Of a stretch of 64,000 bases of DNA, positions 52,430 through 60,582 are shown piece by piece. Source of the stretch: Oscillospiraceae bacterium (GTDB taxonomy: Bacteria > Bacillota > Clostridia > Oscillospirales > Ruminococcaceae); assembly GCA_017848115.1 (NCBI GenBank), contig JAGAKZ010000029.1:17316-81315 (forward strand), given 5' to 3'. Below the pieces are notes generated by a model, which saw only the letters and a program-made list of their open reading frames with translations, had not been told where the DNA came from and made no database searches. Every line of letters starts with the position of its first letter. Position 1 is the first letter of the stretch. A program made the translations under genes and the position numbers.

Positions 52430-53554
52430 ATGACAGGATTATCACCGAACTTTGAAAACAAGACTGCGCTTGAAAATTATGTATATTATCATATGATTCT
52501 GAAAAAAGCAAAATATCAGCAAGGAATATTTATACTGTTTGAATTATTGTTTATGTATTCAACCTTTTGGTCTTACTGGATTGGAGCGCGTAAGATAATA
52601 ATGCCTGCAATGATATTTCTTGTGATAAAAGAAATATATATAGTTTCAACTCATGCTAAAAGAAAAGCATTGATATCTTTTGTGGGAAATTTTATTACAG
52701 CGTGTATAATGTTTGTAGAGGAAGTATTAATAAGTTATGTGAGTCATATAACTTTATTTCAGGCTTTAGGCTTCTTTGCCTTTAAAACATTTCTTCTGCC
52801 TACAGTATTTACCCACATTTCAATGTTTCGTTATGAGTGTACAAAAGAGTCACTTTCAGAACTTAAGGACTATCCGTACTTTTTTACACACCAGTACGAA
52901 CCGGGAACAGAGGTGGAATTTACGGAGTTTGATGACAGCAGAAACGATAAATATCTGAAAATAGCACTGCGTGATATCGATTTAAGAAACAGAGTATCTA
53001 AGAAATTGAATATTGCCTGTATCATTGGCATGACAGTCGGAGTAACTCTTATGCTTACTACTATCTCTAAAAATTTTTCCTTGAAAAACGCAGAAGAGTA
53101 TTCTCATGAAAAATATTATGGTGCGTCTGAGTCGTATGTAAGTATAAAATTGGACTTTTCCAGTGCTATTGAAAGTTCTGCCGGAGGTAATAAAAATTCT
53201 TACTGGATAAGGTTGTGTGATGATGAGAAATATGTATATGTAGATGTTAAGAAAAAATATTTTGATGAATTATCAGACAGTCGCTATCCTGTAGCAGTTA
53301 AGGGGAAAGTTTACAGAACATATAATGATGAGCATATAAATATAACCAGACTTGTAACCGGATTACGTGAAAAAACACTTTCAGAACTCACTTTCAAAGA
53401 CATCGAACAAATAGAAGAAATCGCCCGTACCGATATATACATAGATGTTGTAGATGAAAAAAGCATAGATAATATCCTTACATTATCACTCTTACTTACG
53501 CTGATTCCATTTGCCGTATATACGTTTTCGGTCACATTTATAAGAAGAGAATAA
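52430..53554 (+). CDS. Multi-span membrane protein of unknown function
   Basis: 374 residues from ATG 52430, chosen because AGAGGA lies 10 bases before it; an ATG at 52421 is the other option. Four hydrophobic helices within the first 125 residues, a helix near 195-215, an external or cytosolic domain of about 110 residues with many charged residues, and a last helix near 345-370. Not recognised. It follows the kinase by 54 bases and may be a target or accessory of that two-component system. Confidence 0.65.
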   Translation: MTGLSPNFENKTALENYVYYHMILKKAKYQQGIFILFELLFMYSTFWSYWIGARKIIMPAMIFLVIKEIYIVSTHAKRKALISFVGNFITACIMFVEEVLISYVSHITLFQALGFFAFKTFLLPTVFTHISMFRYECTKESLSELKDYPYFFTHQYEPGTEVEFTEFDDSRNDKYLKIALRDIDLRNRVSKKLNIACIIGMTVGVTLMLTTISKNFSLKNAEEYSHEKYYGASESYVSIKLDFSSAIESSAGGNKNSYWIRLCDDEKYVYVDVKKKYFDELSDSRYPVAVKGKVYRTYNDEHINITRLVTGLREKTLSELTFKDIEQIEEIARTDIYIDVVDEKSIDNILTLSLLLTLIPFAVYTFSVTFIRRE

Positions 53555-53694
53555 TTTTTGTAAATAAAAACCGACATCTCAATATTGGATAAAGATACAA
53601 AAAAGAGTGGAAATGGTTATATGACGATAATGGTTATGTAGCCATTTCTATATTAAGATGATACACAAGGTGATAATAAAGAGAGTGCATAAAA

Positions 53695-53720
53695 AACTGC
53701 CAGCTTTTCAGATGGCAGTT
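53695..53720 (-). terminator. Terminator of fic gene
   Basis: AACTGCCA (53695-53702)/TGGCAGTT (53713-53720); on the minus strand followed by U6. A second imperfect hairpin GGAAATGG...GCCATTTCT lies at 53610-53649. Confidence 0.8.
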
Positions 53721-53727
53721 ACATACC

Positions 53728-54870
53728 TTAAAGTGTATCTTTTTTAAGAATATTCAAATAATCAGAATAAGCAAATACTTTATTTCGTGCTGAATTAGTT
53801 GTTTCATTTAGTATTCTGAGTTCTTGTAATTTGCGTATAGCGCTTGAAATTGTATTATAACTTACATTGAGTTGTTTGGAAGTATGTTTAATGTCGATAA
53901 TTGGGTATTTTTCGATATAGTTAAACAAAATGCGGATATTATCAGCTTTTCGATTTGTTTTAGGTAAAAGAGCGACGTTTTTTTCGTGAAGTGCAGATAA
54001 TTGTTCAATTGTTTCGAATGAATCCTTTGCAGCTGCAGAAACTGCTTCAAGAAAGAATATAACCCATTGTTCATAATTACCTGTACGACGAACTTCAGAT
54101 ATTCTGTCATAATATTCAATTTGATTCTTTTTCAAAAAATATGAAATATAAATTACAGGTGAAGAAAGTAGTTTTTGTTCAAGCAGATAAAGAAGTATCA
54201 TAAGTCTTCCAACTCTTCCGTTTCCATCAAGGAAAGGATGAATGGTTTCAAATTGATAATGAATTAAAGCTATTCTTATTAAAGCATCATAGTCTTCATT
54301 TTCACACATGAATTTTTCCAGATCGGACATTGCAACAAGCATATCTTCTTTATTTGGCGGAATATATCTTGCATCTTTTAATGAACAGTTTGGTGCACCA
54401 ATCCAGTTTTGAGATGTTCTGAATTCACCCGGATTTTTATCCTGTCCCCTTACACCCTGCATTAATTCACTATGAATCTCACGAATCAAACGATTGCATA
54501 AAGGAAATGTTTTAAGACGTTCAATTGCATAATTTGTTGCCTGAACGTAGTTTACAACATCAGCAACATCAAGATTGCTATTTGTATCAAGTTCAGGATC
54601 AAGTACATCATCAAGTGTACATTGTGTACCTTCAATCTGAGAAGAAATAAGGGCTTCTTTTCTAACATACATCGAAATAAAAAGATTTGTGTTTGGAATT
54701 AACTTTGAAGCTGTATCAAGCTTTACAAGTTCACGATTTGCTTCAACAAGTTTTGAAACCATATTACTGTCTATATTCAGTGCAGGTTCAGGCGGTAAAG
54801 GATTTGGTTTAAAACTTTTATAACTTAATTCTCCACTAAGATTAGACACATTTTCGCCGGCTCTGTTCAT
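53728..54870 (-). CDS. Fic-domain protein with winged-helix C-terminus
   Basis: 380 residues. Fic proteins transfer AMP or other phosphates to proteins. Catalytic motif HPFLDGNGRVGR starts at His211. The N-terminal helix carries SSQIEG (Ser76-Glu80-Gly81), the autoinhibitory S/T-x3-E-G/N motif of class II Fic proteins, so it regulates itself. The C-terminal 60 residues form a winged helix (HTSKQLNVSYNTISSAIRKL) that probably binds DNA. AGGAGA precedes ATG by 8 bases. The control region has six phased half sites (54894-55034), which I infer to be its own operator. No antitoxin gene is adjacent. Confidence 0.92.
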   Translation of the reverse strand: MNRAGENVSNLSGELSYKSFKPNPLPPEPALNIDSNMVSKLVEANRELVKLDTASKLIPNTNLFISMYVRKEALISSQIEGTQCTLDDVLDPELDTNSNLDVADVVNYVQATNYAIERLKTFPLCNRLIREIHSELMQGVRGQDKNPGEFRTSQNWIGAPNCSLKDARYIPPNKEDMLVAMSDLEKFMCENEDYDALIRIALIHYQFETIHPFLDGNGRVGRLMILLYLLEQKLLSSPVIYISYFLKKNQIEYYDRISEVRRTGNYEQWVIFFLEAVSAAAKDSFETIEQLSALHEKNVALLPKTNRKADNIRILFNYIEKYPIIDIKHTSKQLNVSYNTISSAIRKLQELRILNETTNSARNKVFAYSDYLNILKKDTL

Positions 54871-54893
54871 AACAATATCTCCTTACTTGCTTT

Positions 54894-55034
54894 TTGAAAT
54901 ATCTATATGTATTATATATCTTTTATTTCAGAAAGTCAACAAGAAATTGAAATAAAAACAAATTTTTCAGATATTAATTTCAATAAATCATGATAACTTG
55001 AAATAAAATGTCTTCTGAATTTTTTATATTTCAA
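54894..55034. promoter_or_regulatory. Array of six alternating TTGAAAT/ATTTCAA half sites
   Basis: TTGAAAT 54894, ATTTCAG 54925, TTGAAAT 54947, ATTTCAA 54977, TTGAAAT 54998, ATTTCAA 55028. Orientation alternates and steps are 31, 22, 30, 21 and 30 bases, close to whole helical turns. The fic promoter lies inside the array. Confidence 0.75.
54911..54939 (-). promoter_or_regulatory. fic promoter
   Basis: Minus strand -35 TTGACT (54934-54939), 17-base spacer, -10 TATAAT (54911-54916). Confidence 0.8.
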
Positions 55035-55066
55035 AAACTATGAGCAAATAAAAATCTTTCAAGAAA

Positions 55067-55096
55067 TATCTCCCGATATCAATCTGTCGGGAGATA
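55067..55096 (+). terminator. Hairpin upstream of Gld-like ABC operon
   Basis: Perfect 10-base stem TATCTCCCGA/TCGGGAGATA, 10-base loop, then AATTTTTATAT. With no plus-strand gene just upstream it may be a leader attenuator or a relic. No clear promoter was found in 55097-55255. Confidence 0.6.
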
Positions 55097-55255
55097 AATT
55101 TTTATATTCTCTTAAAATTATCATTCCATTATCACATACCATTGCTAAAATTTAAAATACAATAATTATCATGATTGCTCCAGGAGGATTTTTACATATT
55201 TCTGAATGGGGCAATATATATGTTATACAGTATCATAAAGGAGGAAAATTTACCG

Positions 55256-56338
55256 GTGATTGAAGTAAAAAATCTTTCAAAGTATTATGGTGATTACAAA
55301 GCTGTAAATGACATTTCCTTTGAAGCAAAGAGTGGAGAAATTCTTGGTTTTCTCGGACCTAACGGTGCAGGAAAGTCCACTACTATGAATATGCTTACAG
55401 GATATATTTCATCTACATCGGGAAAAGCGATCATCAATGGCGTGGACATAATGGAAAATCCTAAAAAAGCGAAGTCTTTTATAGGCTATCTTCCCGAAAT
55501 ACCGCCTCTCTATCTTGATATGACAGTGAGCGGATATCTCAACTTTGTCTATGACCTCAAAAAATGCAAGCTTTCAAGAAACAAGCATCTTCAGGAAGTT
55601 TATGACCTGGTTAAAATTTCTGAAGTAAAGGACAGAATAATAAAGCATCTGTCAAAAGGATACAAGCAGAGAGTCGGACTGGCTCAGGCACTTATCGGAA
55701 ATCCGCCTGTTCTTATACTTGATGAACCTACAGTAGGCCTTGACCCTAAGCAGATAATCGAAATAAGAAGCCTTATAAAGCGACTGGGTAAAAATCATAC
55801 TGTTATACTTTCTTCTCACATACTTTCTGAAATTCAGGCAGTCTGTGACAGAATAATCATTATAAACAAGGGAACTCTTGTTGCAGACGGAACAGCCGAA
55901 AATCTTTCTCAGAGCATGACAAATGACCACAAGATAATAGCAAGAATAGAAGGTCCGCGTGAAGAAGTTTACAAGGCAGTGCGTGGCATAAAGGACGTAG
56001 TTTCCGTAATTGCCGATATGCAACGTGGTGAAAATATATACGATTATGAGATAGAGGCAAAACCGGGAGTAGATATACGAAAACCTCTCAACAAGCTTGT
56101 ACATGAAAAAGACTGGTGCATACTTATGCTACAGCCAAACGATCTTACACTTGAAGACGTATTTATCAAGATAGTTGCAGGAGATGCAACATATCTTCCT
56201 GATGGAGTACAGGAAACTTCTGAAGAGTTGCAGGAAACTGAAAGTACTGACGACTCAGTAAATGAAGAAAAAAAGAAAGAGAAGAAAAAGAAGGAAAAAG
56301 ACAAAGAAAACGAAGATGAGAAAGGAGAGGAAAAATAA
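55256..56338 (+). CDS. Gld-like ABC transporter ATP-binding protein
   Basis: 360 residues from GTG 55256, chosen because AAGGAGG lies 11 bases before and the family starts VIEVKNLSKYYGDYKAV. Walker A GPNGAGKST, signature LSKGYKQRVGLAQA, Walker B LILDEPTVGLD, H-loop SSH. After the domain a C-terminal part of 100 residues ends in a tail of about 35 residues made almost only of Lys, Glu and Asp. First of four overlapping or tightly spaced genes of a Gld-type ABC module. Confidence 0.9.
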   Translation: MIEVKNLSKYYGDYKAVNDISFEAKSGEILGFLGPNGAGKSTTMNMLTGYISSTSGKAIINGVDIMENPKKAKSFIGYLPEIPPLYLDMTVSGYLNFVYDLKKCKLSRNKHLQEVYDLVKISEVKDRIIKHLSKGYKQRVGLAQALIGNPPVLILDEPTVGLDPKQIIEIRSLIKRLGKNHTVILSSHILSEIQAVCDRIIIINKGTLVADGTAENLSQSMTNDHKIIARIEGPREEVYKAVRGIKDVVSVIADMQRGENIYDYEIEAKPGVDIRKPLNKLVHEKDWCILMLQPNDLTLEDVFIKIVAGDATYLPDGVQETSEELQETESTDDSVNEEKKKEKKKKEKDKENEDEKGEEK

Positions 56339-57042
56339 TGGGTGCGATATTCAGACGTGAAATGGGTGCATTTTTTACATCGCCTATAGCATATATTTTT
56401 CTTGGTGTTTTCTATATTATGTCGGGATTCTTTTTTGCAAATTCATCTATAGCGTATCAGACAGCCGATATGTCAGGTACATTTGGTTCGGTATTTACGA
56501 TACTGCTTTTCCTTATTCCGCTTATGACGATGAAACTTTTCTCCGAAGAAAAAAGACAGAAAACAGAACAGGGACTGCTTACTGCTCCTGTCGGACTTCT
56601 TGAAATAGTTTTAGGAAAATATTTTGCGGCACTTGTGCTTTATACTATAGGCATAAGCATCTTTCTTTTGTTTGCCCTTATACTTGAATTTTTCGGAAGT
56701 GTGGCATGGGCATCTGTTCTTTCAAACTTTCTTGCACTATGGTTTCTCGGAGCAGCATTTATAGCAGTGACACTTTTTGTGTCATCTCTTACAGAAAATC
56801 AGATAGTTTCGGCTATAGTTGGTTTCATAGCGCTTATGATACTCTTTATGATCGATTCAATAGCGAGTATGGTTCCGGTTAAATTTATCGCTGACGTTCT
56901 TACAAGTCTTTCTTTTTATTCAAGATACAATGAATTTGTAAACGGCCTTTTCAATCTTTCAAGCGTAATGTTTTATATAAGCGTAGCTGTACTTTTTAAC
57001 TTCTTTACAGTACGTGTCTTTGAAAAACGTCGCTGGAGCTAG
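56338..57042 (+). CDS. ABC-2 permease, GldF-like
   Basis: 234 residues, six membrane helices, beginning MGAIFRREMGAFFTSPIAYI, typical of GldF-like permeases; KLFSEEKRQKTEQGLLTAPV is the conserved cytosolic loop. Its ATG shares one base with the previous stop (TAATG), so translation is coupled. Confidence 0.88.
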   Translation: MGAIFRREMGAFFTSPIAYIFLGVFYIMSGFFFANSSIAYQTADMSGTFGSVFTILLFLIPLMTMKLFSEEKRQKTEQGLLTAPVGLLEIVLGKYFAALVLYTIGISIFLLFALILEFFGSVAWASVLSNFLALWFLGAAFIAVTLFVSSLTENQIVSAIVGFIALMILFMIDSIASMVPVKFIADVLTSLSFYSRYNEFVNGLFNLSSVMFYISVAVLFNFFTVRVFEKRRWS

Positions 57043-57056
57043 GAGGATAGAAAACA

Positions 57057-58547
57057 ATGAGTAAAGTAAAAAAAGAAAAGAAATCTTTTGACAAGAGAAA
57101 ATTCAGATATGGTACGCTTGCGACCACTGTTACAGTCGTATTTGTCGTGGCACTGGTACTTCTGAATATACTTGCATCAGAGCTTACAAAAAGATTTGAC
57201 CTGAAAGTAGATACTACAGCAGAGCAGATATTTGCTATATCCGATCAGACAAAAGAATATCTTGCTACCATAGATAAAGATGTTGAAATATCTGTTATGA
57301 TAGCCGAAGAAGATATGGAAAACGGCACCATGTACACAAAGCTCATAAAAGAAATAGCCGAAAAATACGATGCCTGTTCAGATAAAATATCAATAAACTT
57401 TTATGACACAGAAAAAAATCCTGAGGTAGTAAACAAATACAGCGAATACTATTCTGACTCTATAAATTATGGTGATATAGTAGTTTTCTCCGAGGGCAGA
57501 ATAAAGGTTCTGGCTATGACGGATCTTTTTGAAGTGTCTGTTGACTATTACACATATACTCAGCAGATAGAAGCAGTAAAGGCAGATGAAGCACTTACTT
57601 CTGCAGTAATGTTTGTCGCAGACCCAAATCCACCGAAAATGGCTATACTTGAATGTCAGCAGTCTGACTCAGTTGCTATGTCACTTGCACAGCTTTCCGA
57701 AATGTTTGCGTCAAACGGTTATGTTGTTGAAACCATAGATCCTCTTAAACAGGATATAAGCACAGACTATGATATGGTTATCCTCGCTGCACCATACAGT
57801 GACCTTACTGAAACAGTCATTGACAAGATAGACGCTTATCTCTACAACGACGGAGATCTCGGCAAAAATCTTTTCTATATGGCAAACTACGACCAGCGTG
57901 AAACGCCAAACGTTGATGCATTCTTAAAGGAATGGGGCATAGAAATAGGTGACGGATATATAATGAACAGTGATGCATCTTCTACAATTGCGGCACCTAT
58001 TCAGGGGCTTCAGTCATATTTTGAATCACCAATGGTAGAAGTGGCAGATGACTACAAAGAGTTTATAAATTCTGAAAAGATCCCTATGATAATGCCGGCT
58101 TCACGCCCTATAAATTTATTGTTTACCGAAGATGATGACAGAGAAACATCTGTTATGCTTACTACACCGGCTACATGTGCAGTTGTTGATATGGAGGGAA
58201 ATGCAGGAGAACTGACTTCTCATAATGTATTTGTAAGAGGAAGCAAAAATATTTTTGTGGGTCCTGAAAAAATTTCAAGTAATGTTATAGTTTCGGGTTC
58301 TGCATATTTCCTTGACAGTCTTATCGAATCAAATTCACTTAACAATAAAGAATTTGCCATAAAGCTTGTAAACAGATATACCGGAAAAGATCATGGTATA
58401 ACTATTTTACCAAAGAGTCTTCTTACAGATGTGCTTAATATTTCTGAAAGTGAAGCAAGAGGTATAAATATTGCTGTTATAGTGGTTATTCCTCTTATAG
58501 TTGTAGTTATAGGAATGGGAGTATTTTTAAGGAGAAAATACAGATGA
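57057..58547 (+). CDS. GldG-like ABC auxiliary protein
   Basis: 496 residues. Short basic cytosolic start, membrane helix near 20-42, a large external domain with thioredoxin-like and Rossmann-like segments (DKDVEISVMIAEEDM, KISINFYDTEKNPEVV, PPKMAILECQQSD), and a C-terminal helix near 470-492. In Bacteroidetes GldG works with GldF and GldA in gliding; in Firmicutes the role is unknown. AGGAGG before ATG. Overlaps the next gene by 4 bases. Confidence 0.88.
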   Translation: MSKVKKEKKSFDKRKFRYGTLATTVTVVFVVALVLLNILASELTKRFDLKVDTTAEQIFAISDQTKEYLATIDKDVEISVMIAEEDMENGTMYTKLIKEIAEKYDACSDKISINFYDTEKNPEVVNKYSEYYSDSINYGDIVVFSEGRIKVLAMTDLFEVSVDYYTYTQQIEAVKADEALTSAVMFVADPNPPKMAILECQQSDSVAMSLAQLSEMFASNGYVVETIDPLKQDISTDYDMVILAAPYSDLTETVIDKIDAYLYNDGDLGKNLFYMANYDQRETPNVDAFLKEWGIEIGDGYIMNSDASSTIAAPIQGLQSYFESPMVEVADDYKEFINSEKIPMIMPASRPINLLFTEDDDRETSVMLTTPATCAVVDMEGNAGELTSHNVFVRGSKNIFVGPEKISSNVIVSGSAYFLDSLIESNSLNNKEFAIKLVNRYTGKDHGITILPKSLLTDVLNISESEARGINIAVIVVIPLIVVVIGMGVFLRRKYR

Positions 58548-60007
58548 GCGGTACGGTAAAAGGATTGATAGCAGGAATAGCAGCGATAGTGGTTCTCGGT
58601 GGCGGTATCGCTGCCCTGAAGCTTACTGAGCCAAAGCCGGACACAGGTGTTCCGGATCCATCAGTCAGTTATAGCAATAATCTTACTATATATAATGGAA
58701 ACGCCAATGATATAAAATCAATTTCTGTAAAAAATACAAACGGTGGTTATAAATTGATAAGAACTGCCGAGGTTACAGAAACAAAAATGCCTGAATATAA
58801 AATAGATGGTCTTGAAAATGTCAAGCTTAATGATACGATTGTAGGTAGTCTTCCGGCAAATGTTGCGACACTTGAAGCTTTAAAAGTCATAGAAGAAGAC
58901 GCAGCCGACATGAGCAAGTACGGACTTGATAAATCAGATATAGAGGCAACAATAGAGTTTGATGGTGAAAATGCCAAGACAGTTACTCTTGTGGTGGGAA
59001 ATGATACTGCCGAAGGAAATGTATACGTTGCTCTCAAAGGCGAAAAAACAGTATACACTGTATCAAGCAGTTCGGTTTCCTCATATGTATATGAAAAAGA
59101 ATATTTTGTTTCACTTGTATGTGTTGAAGAACCACCTGAAGATGATTATCCTATAGTTCAGAGTGTAACAGTTGATCAGAAGGCACTTGAATATGATATA
59201 GTGTTTGAGTACGATCCGGAATCAGACAGCGATGACGAGCTTGGCGGAACAACCGCTTCTCATGTAATGACTTCACCGGTAGATGCATATCTGAATATTT
59301 CTGATTCTGTAAACTACACGCATGGTATATTTGGGCTTAGAGCTTCAACAGTACTCAGTATTTCTCCAACAGAAGAAGAGCTTAAAGTAGCAGGAATCGA
59401 CAATCCTGTATGTACAGTTACTACAACACTTGATGATGGAAGTTCATATGTTTTAAAAATAGGTATCGAATACGGCGAGGAAGGAAATACAGGATATATC
59501 GGATATCTTGAAGGTACGGATATTCTATGGCTTTTTGATAAAGGAAGCTTACCATGGGTTGGTATGGTACCGGAAGATGCGATGGCGTCACTTATATTTG
59601 GTACGTATATTTATGATCTTTCATCACTTACATTGATAACTGATGCAGGAACAAGGTCATTTGTCTTTGATGGAAATTCTGCTGATGATTATCTTGTACT
59701 TCTTGATGGTCGGGAATATGATCTTGAAAGATACAGAAACTTCTATCAGGCGCTTATCAGTGCGCCAGCAGAGCAGATTTATCTTGATGATTTGGGTGCT
59801 ACAAAGAAAATAGCAACTGTTATTCTTGAAAAAAATGATGGAAGTGAAAGCGAAACTGTTGAGTTTTTTGATGCAGGCAACAGGGAAGTTATAATAAGTA
59901 AAAACGGAAAAGTAAGTTTCAAGTCAAGGGCAGCTTATATAGAAAAAGCGTTTTTACCTAACATAGAGAGACTTGATACAGATGAAGAATTTGTAACTAA
60001 CTGGTGA
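58544..60007 (+). CDS. DUF4340-like membrane-anchored protein
   Basis: 487 residues. N-terminal helix (GLIAGIAAIVVLGGGIAALK) and a long external beta-rich domain with repeated VxLxVGNDT-type strands, as in DUF4340 proteins that follow GldG-like genes. Overlaps GldG-like gene by ATGA. Probably part of the external section of the ABC complex. Substrate unknown. Confidence 0.82.
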   Translation: MSGTVKGLIAGIAAIVVLGGGIAALKLTEPKPDTGVPDPSVSYSNNLTIYNGNANDIKSISVKNTNGGYKLIRTAEVTETKMPEYKIDGLENVKLNDTIVGSLPANVATLEALKVIEEDAADMSKYGLDKSDIEATIEFDGENAKTVTLVVGNDTAEGNVYVALKGEKTVYTVSSSSVSSYVYEKEYFVSLVCVEEPPEDDYPIVQSVTVDQKALEYDIVFEYDPESDSDDELGGTTASHVMTSPVDAYLNISDSVNYTHGIFGLRASTVLSISPTEEELKVAGIDNPVCTVTTTLDDGSSYVLKIGIEYGEEGNTGYIGYLEGTDILWLFDKGSLPWVGMVPEDAMASLIFGTYIYDLSSLTLITDAGTRSFVFDGNSADDYLVLLDGREYDLERYRNFYQALISAPAEQIYLDDLGATKKIATVILEKNDGSESETVEFFDAGNREVIISKNGKVSFKSRAAYIEKAFLPNIERLDTDEEFVTNW

Positions 60008-60092
60008 GTTCGGGATATAAGTCTTGAAAAATAGTTAAATGTCGAATATTTTTCCTAATATATATCGTTTTGAAAAAATATATTTGTGCGAC

Positions 60093-60121
60093 TTGCCAAG
60101 TTAATGATTTTATGCTATAAT
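60093..60121 (+). promoter_or_regulatory. Promoter of 101-residue protein gene
   Basis: -35 TTGCCA (60093-60098), 17-base spacer, -10 TATAAT (60116-60121). Confidence 0.8.
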
Positions 60122-60166
60122 TATATGTAGATATGGATTTTTTAGAAACCGAAAGGAGAAGATGTT

Positions 60167-60472
60167 ATGAATGAGACAACACAGGAAAAGGTTAAGTTTT
60201 TTACGTACAAGGACATTCCACTTGTAAGGAATGGTGATGTACTGTATTACGGTGATATGTCAGACGAATATGTTACAATGATACAGATACTTTCAAAGCA
60301 GAAAGTCGGAAATCTTGATGTTGCAGATAAAGTAAAAGTTTATCTTATGTCAACTGATGAAAAACTGAACCCTACTGATGCGATAAAGAAAACCAGTGAG
60401 AAAAACGGTTTATATGACGCTCTTGATCTTGCGGGTGCGTGGCTTGAAAGGGCAAAGCGAGACGGAGTCTGA
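60167..60472 (+). CDS. Small cytosolic protein of unknown function
   Basis: 101 residues with its own promoter, ribosome site (AAAGGAGA 7 bases before ATG) and terminator, so clearly a real monocistronic gene. Soluble, no Cys, no signal. It reads KFFTYKDIPLVRNGDVLYYG, then MIQILSKQKVGNLDVADKV and ends in a helix (DALDLAGAWLERAKRDGV). Not recognised; seems restricted in pattern to nothing I can name. Confidence 0.78.
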   Translation: MNETTQEKVKFFTYKDIPLVRNGDVLYYGDMSDEYVTMIQILSKQKVGNLDVADKVKVYLMSTDEKLNPTDAIKKTSEKNGLYDALDLAGAWLERAKRDGV

Positions 60473-60478
60473 GTTAAT

Positions 60479-60525
60479 AAAAAAGCTCCATCATTCTGTT
60501 TGTAATAGAATGATGGAGCTTTTTT
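60479..60525 (+). terminator. Terminator of small protein gene
   Basis: Stem of 19 pairs AAAAAAGCTCCATCATTCT (60479-60497)/AGAATGATGGAGCTTTTTT (60507-60525), 9-base loop. Confidence 0.95.
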
Positions 60526-60540
60526 CACTATGGAGCAGGA

Positions 60541-60575
60541 AAACACCTTCCCGAACAATAAAAGGGAAGGTGTTT
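60541..60575 (-). terminator. Terminator of repetitive LRR gene
   Basis: 12-pair stem AAACACCTTCCC/GGGAAGGTGTTT, 11-base loop, just after the LRR gene on the minus strand. Confidence 0.82.
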
Positions 60576-60582
60576 TTAAAAT

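Noticed and set aside
53555-53694. A gene in the gap between the unknown membrane protein and fic
   Set aside because: No frame with a ribosome site; only an imperfect hairpin and the fic terminator are present.
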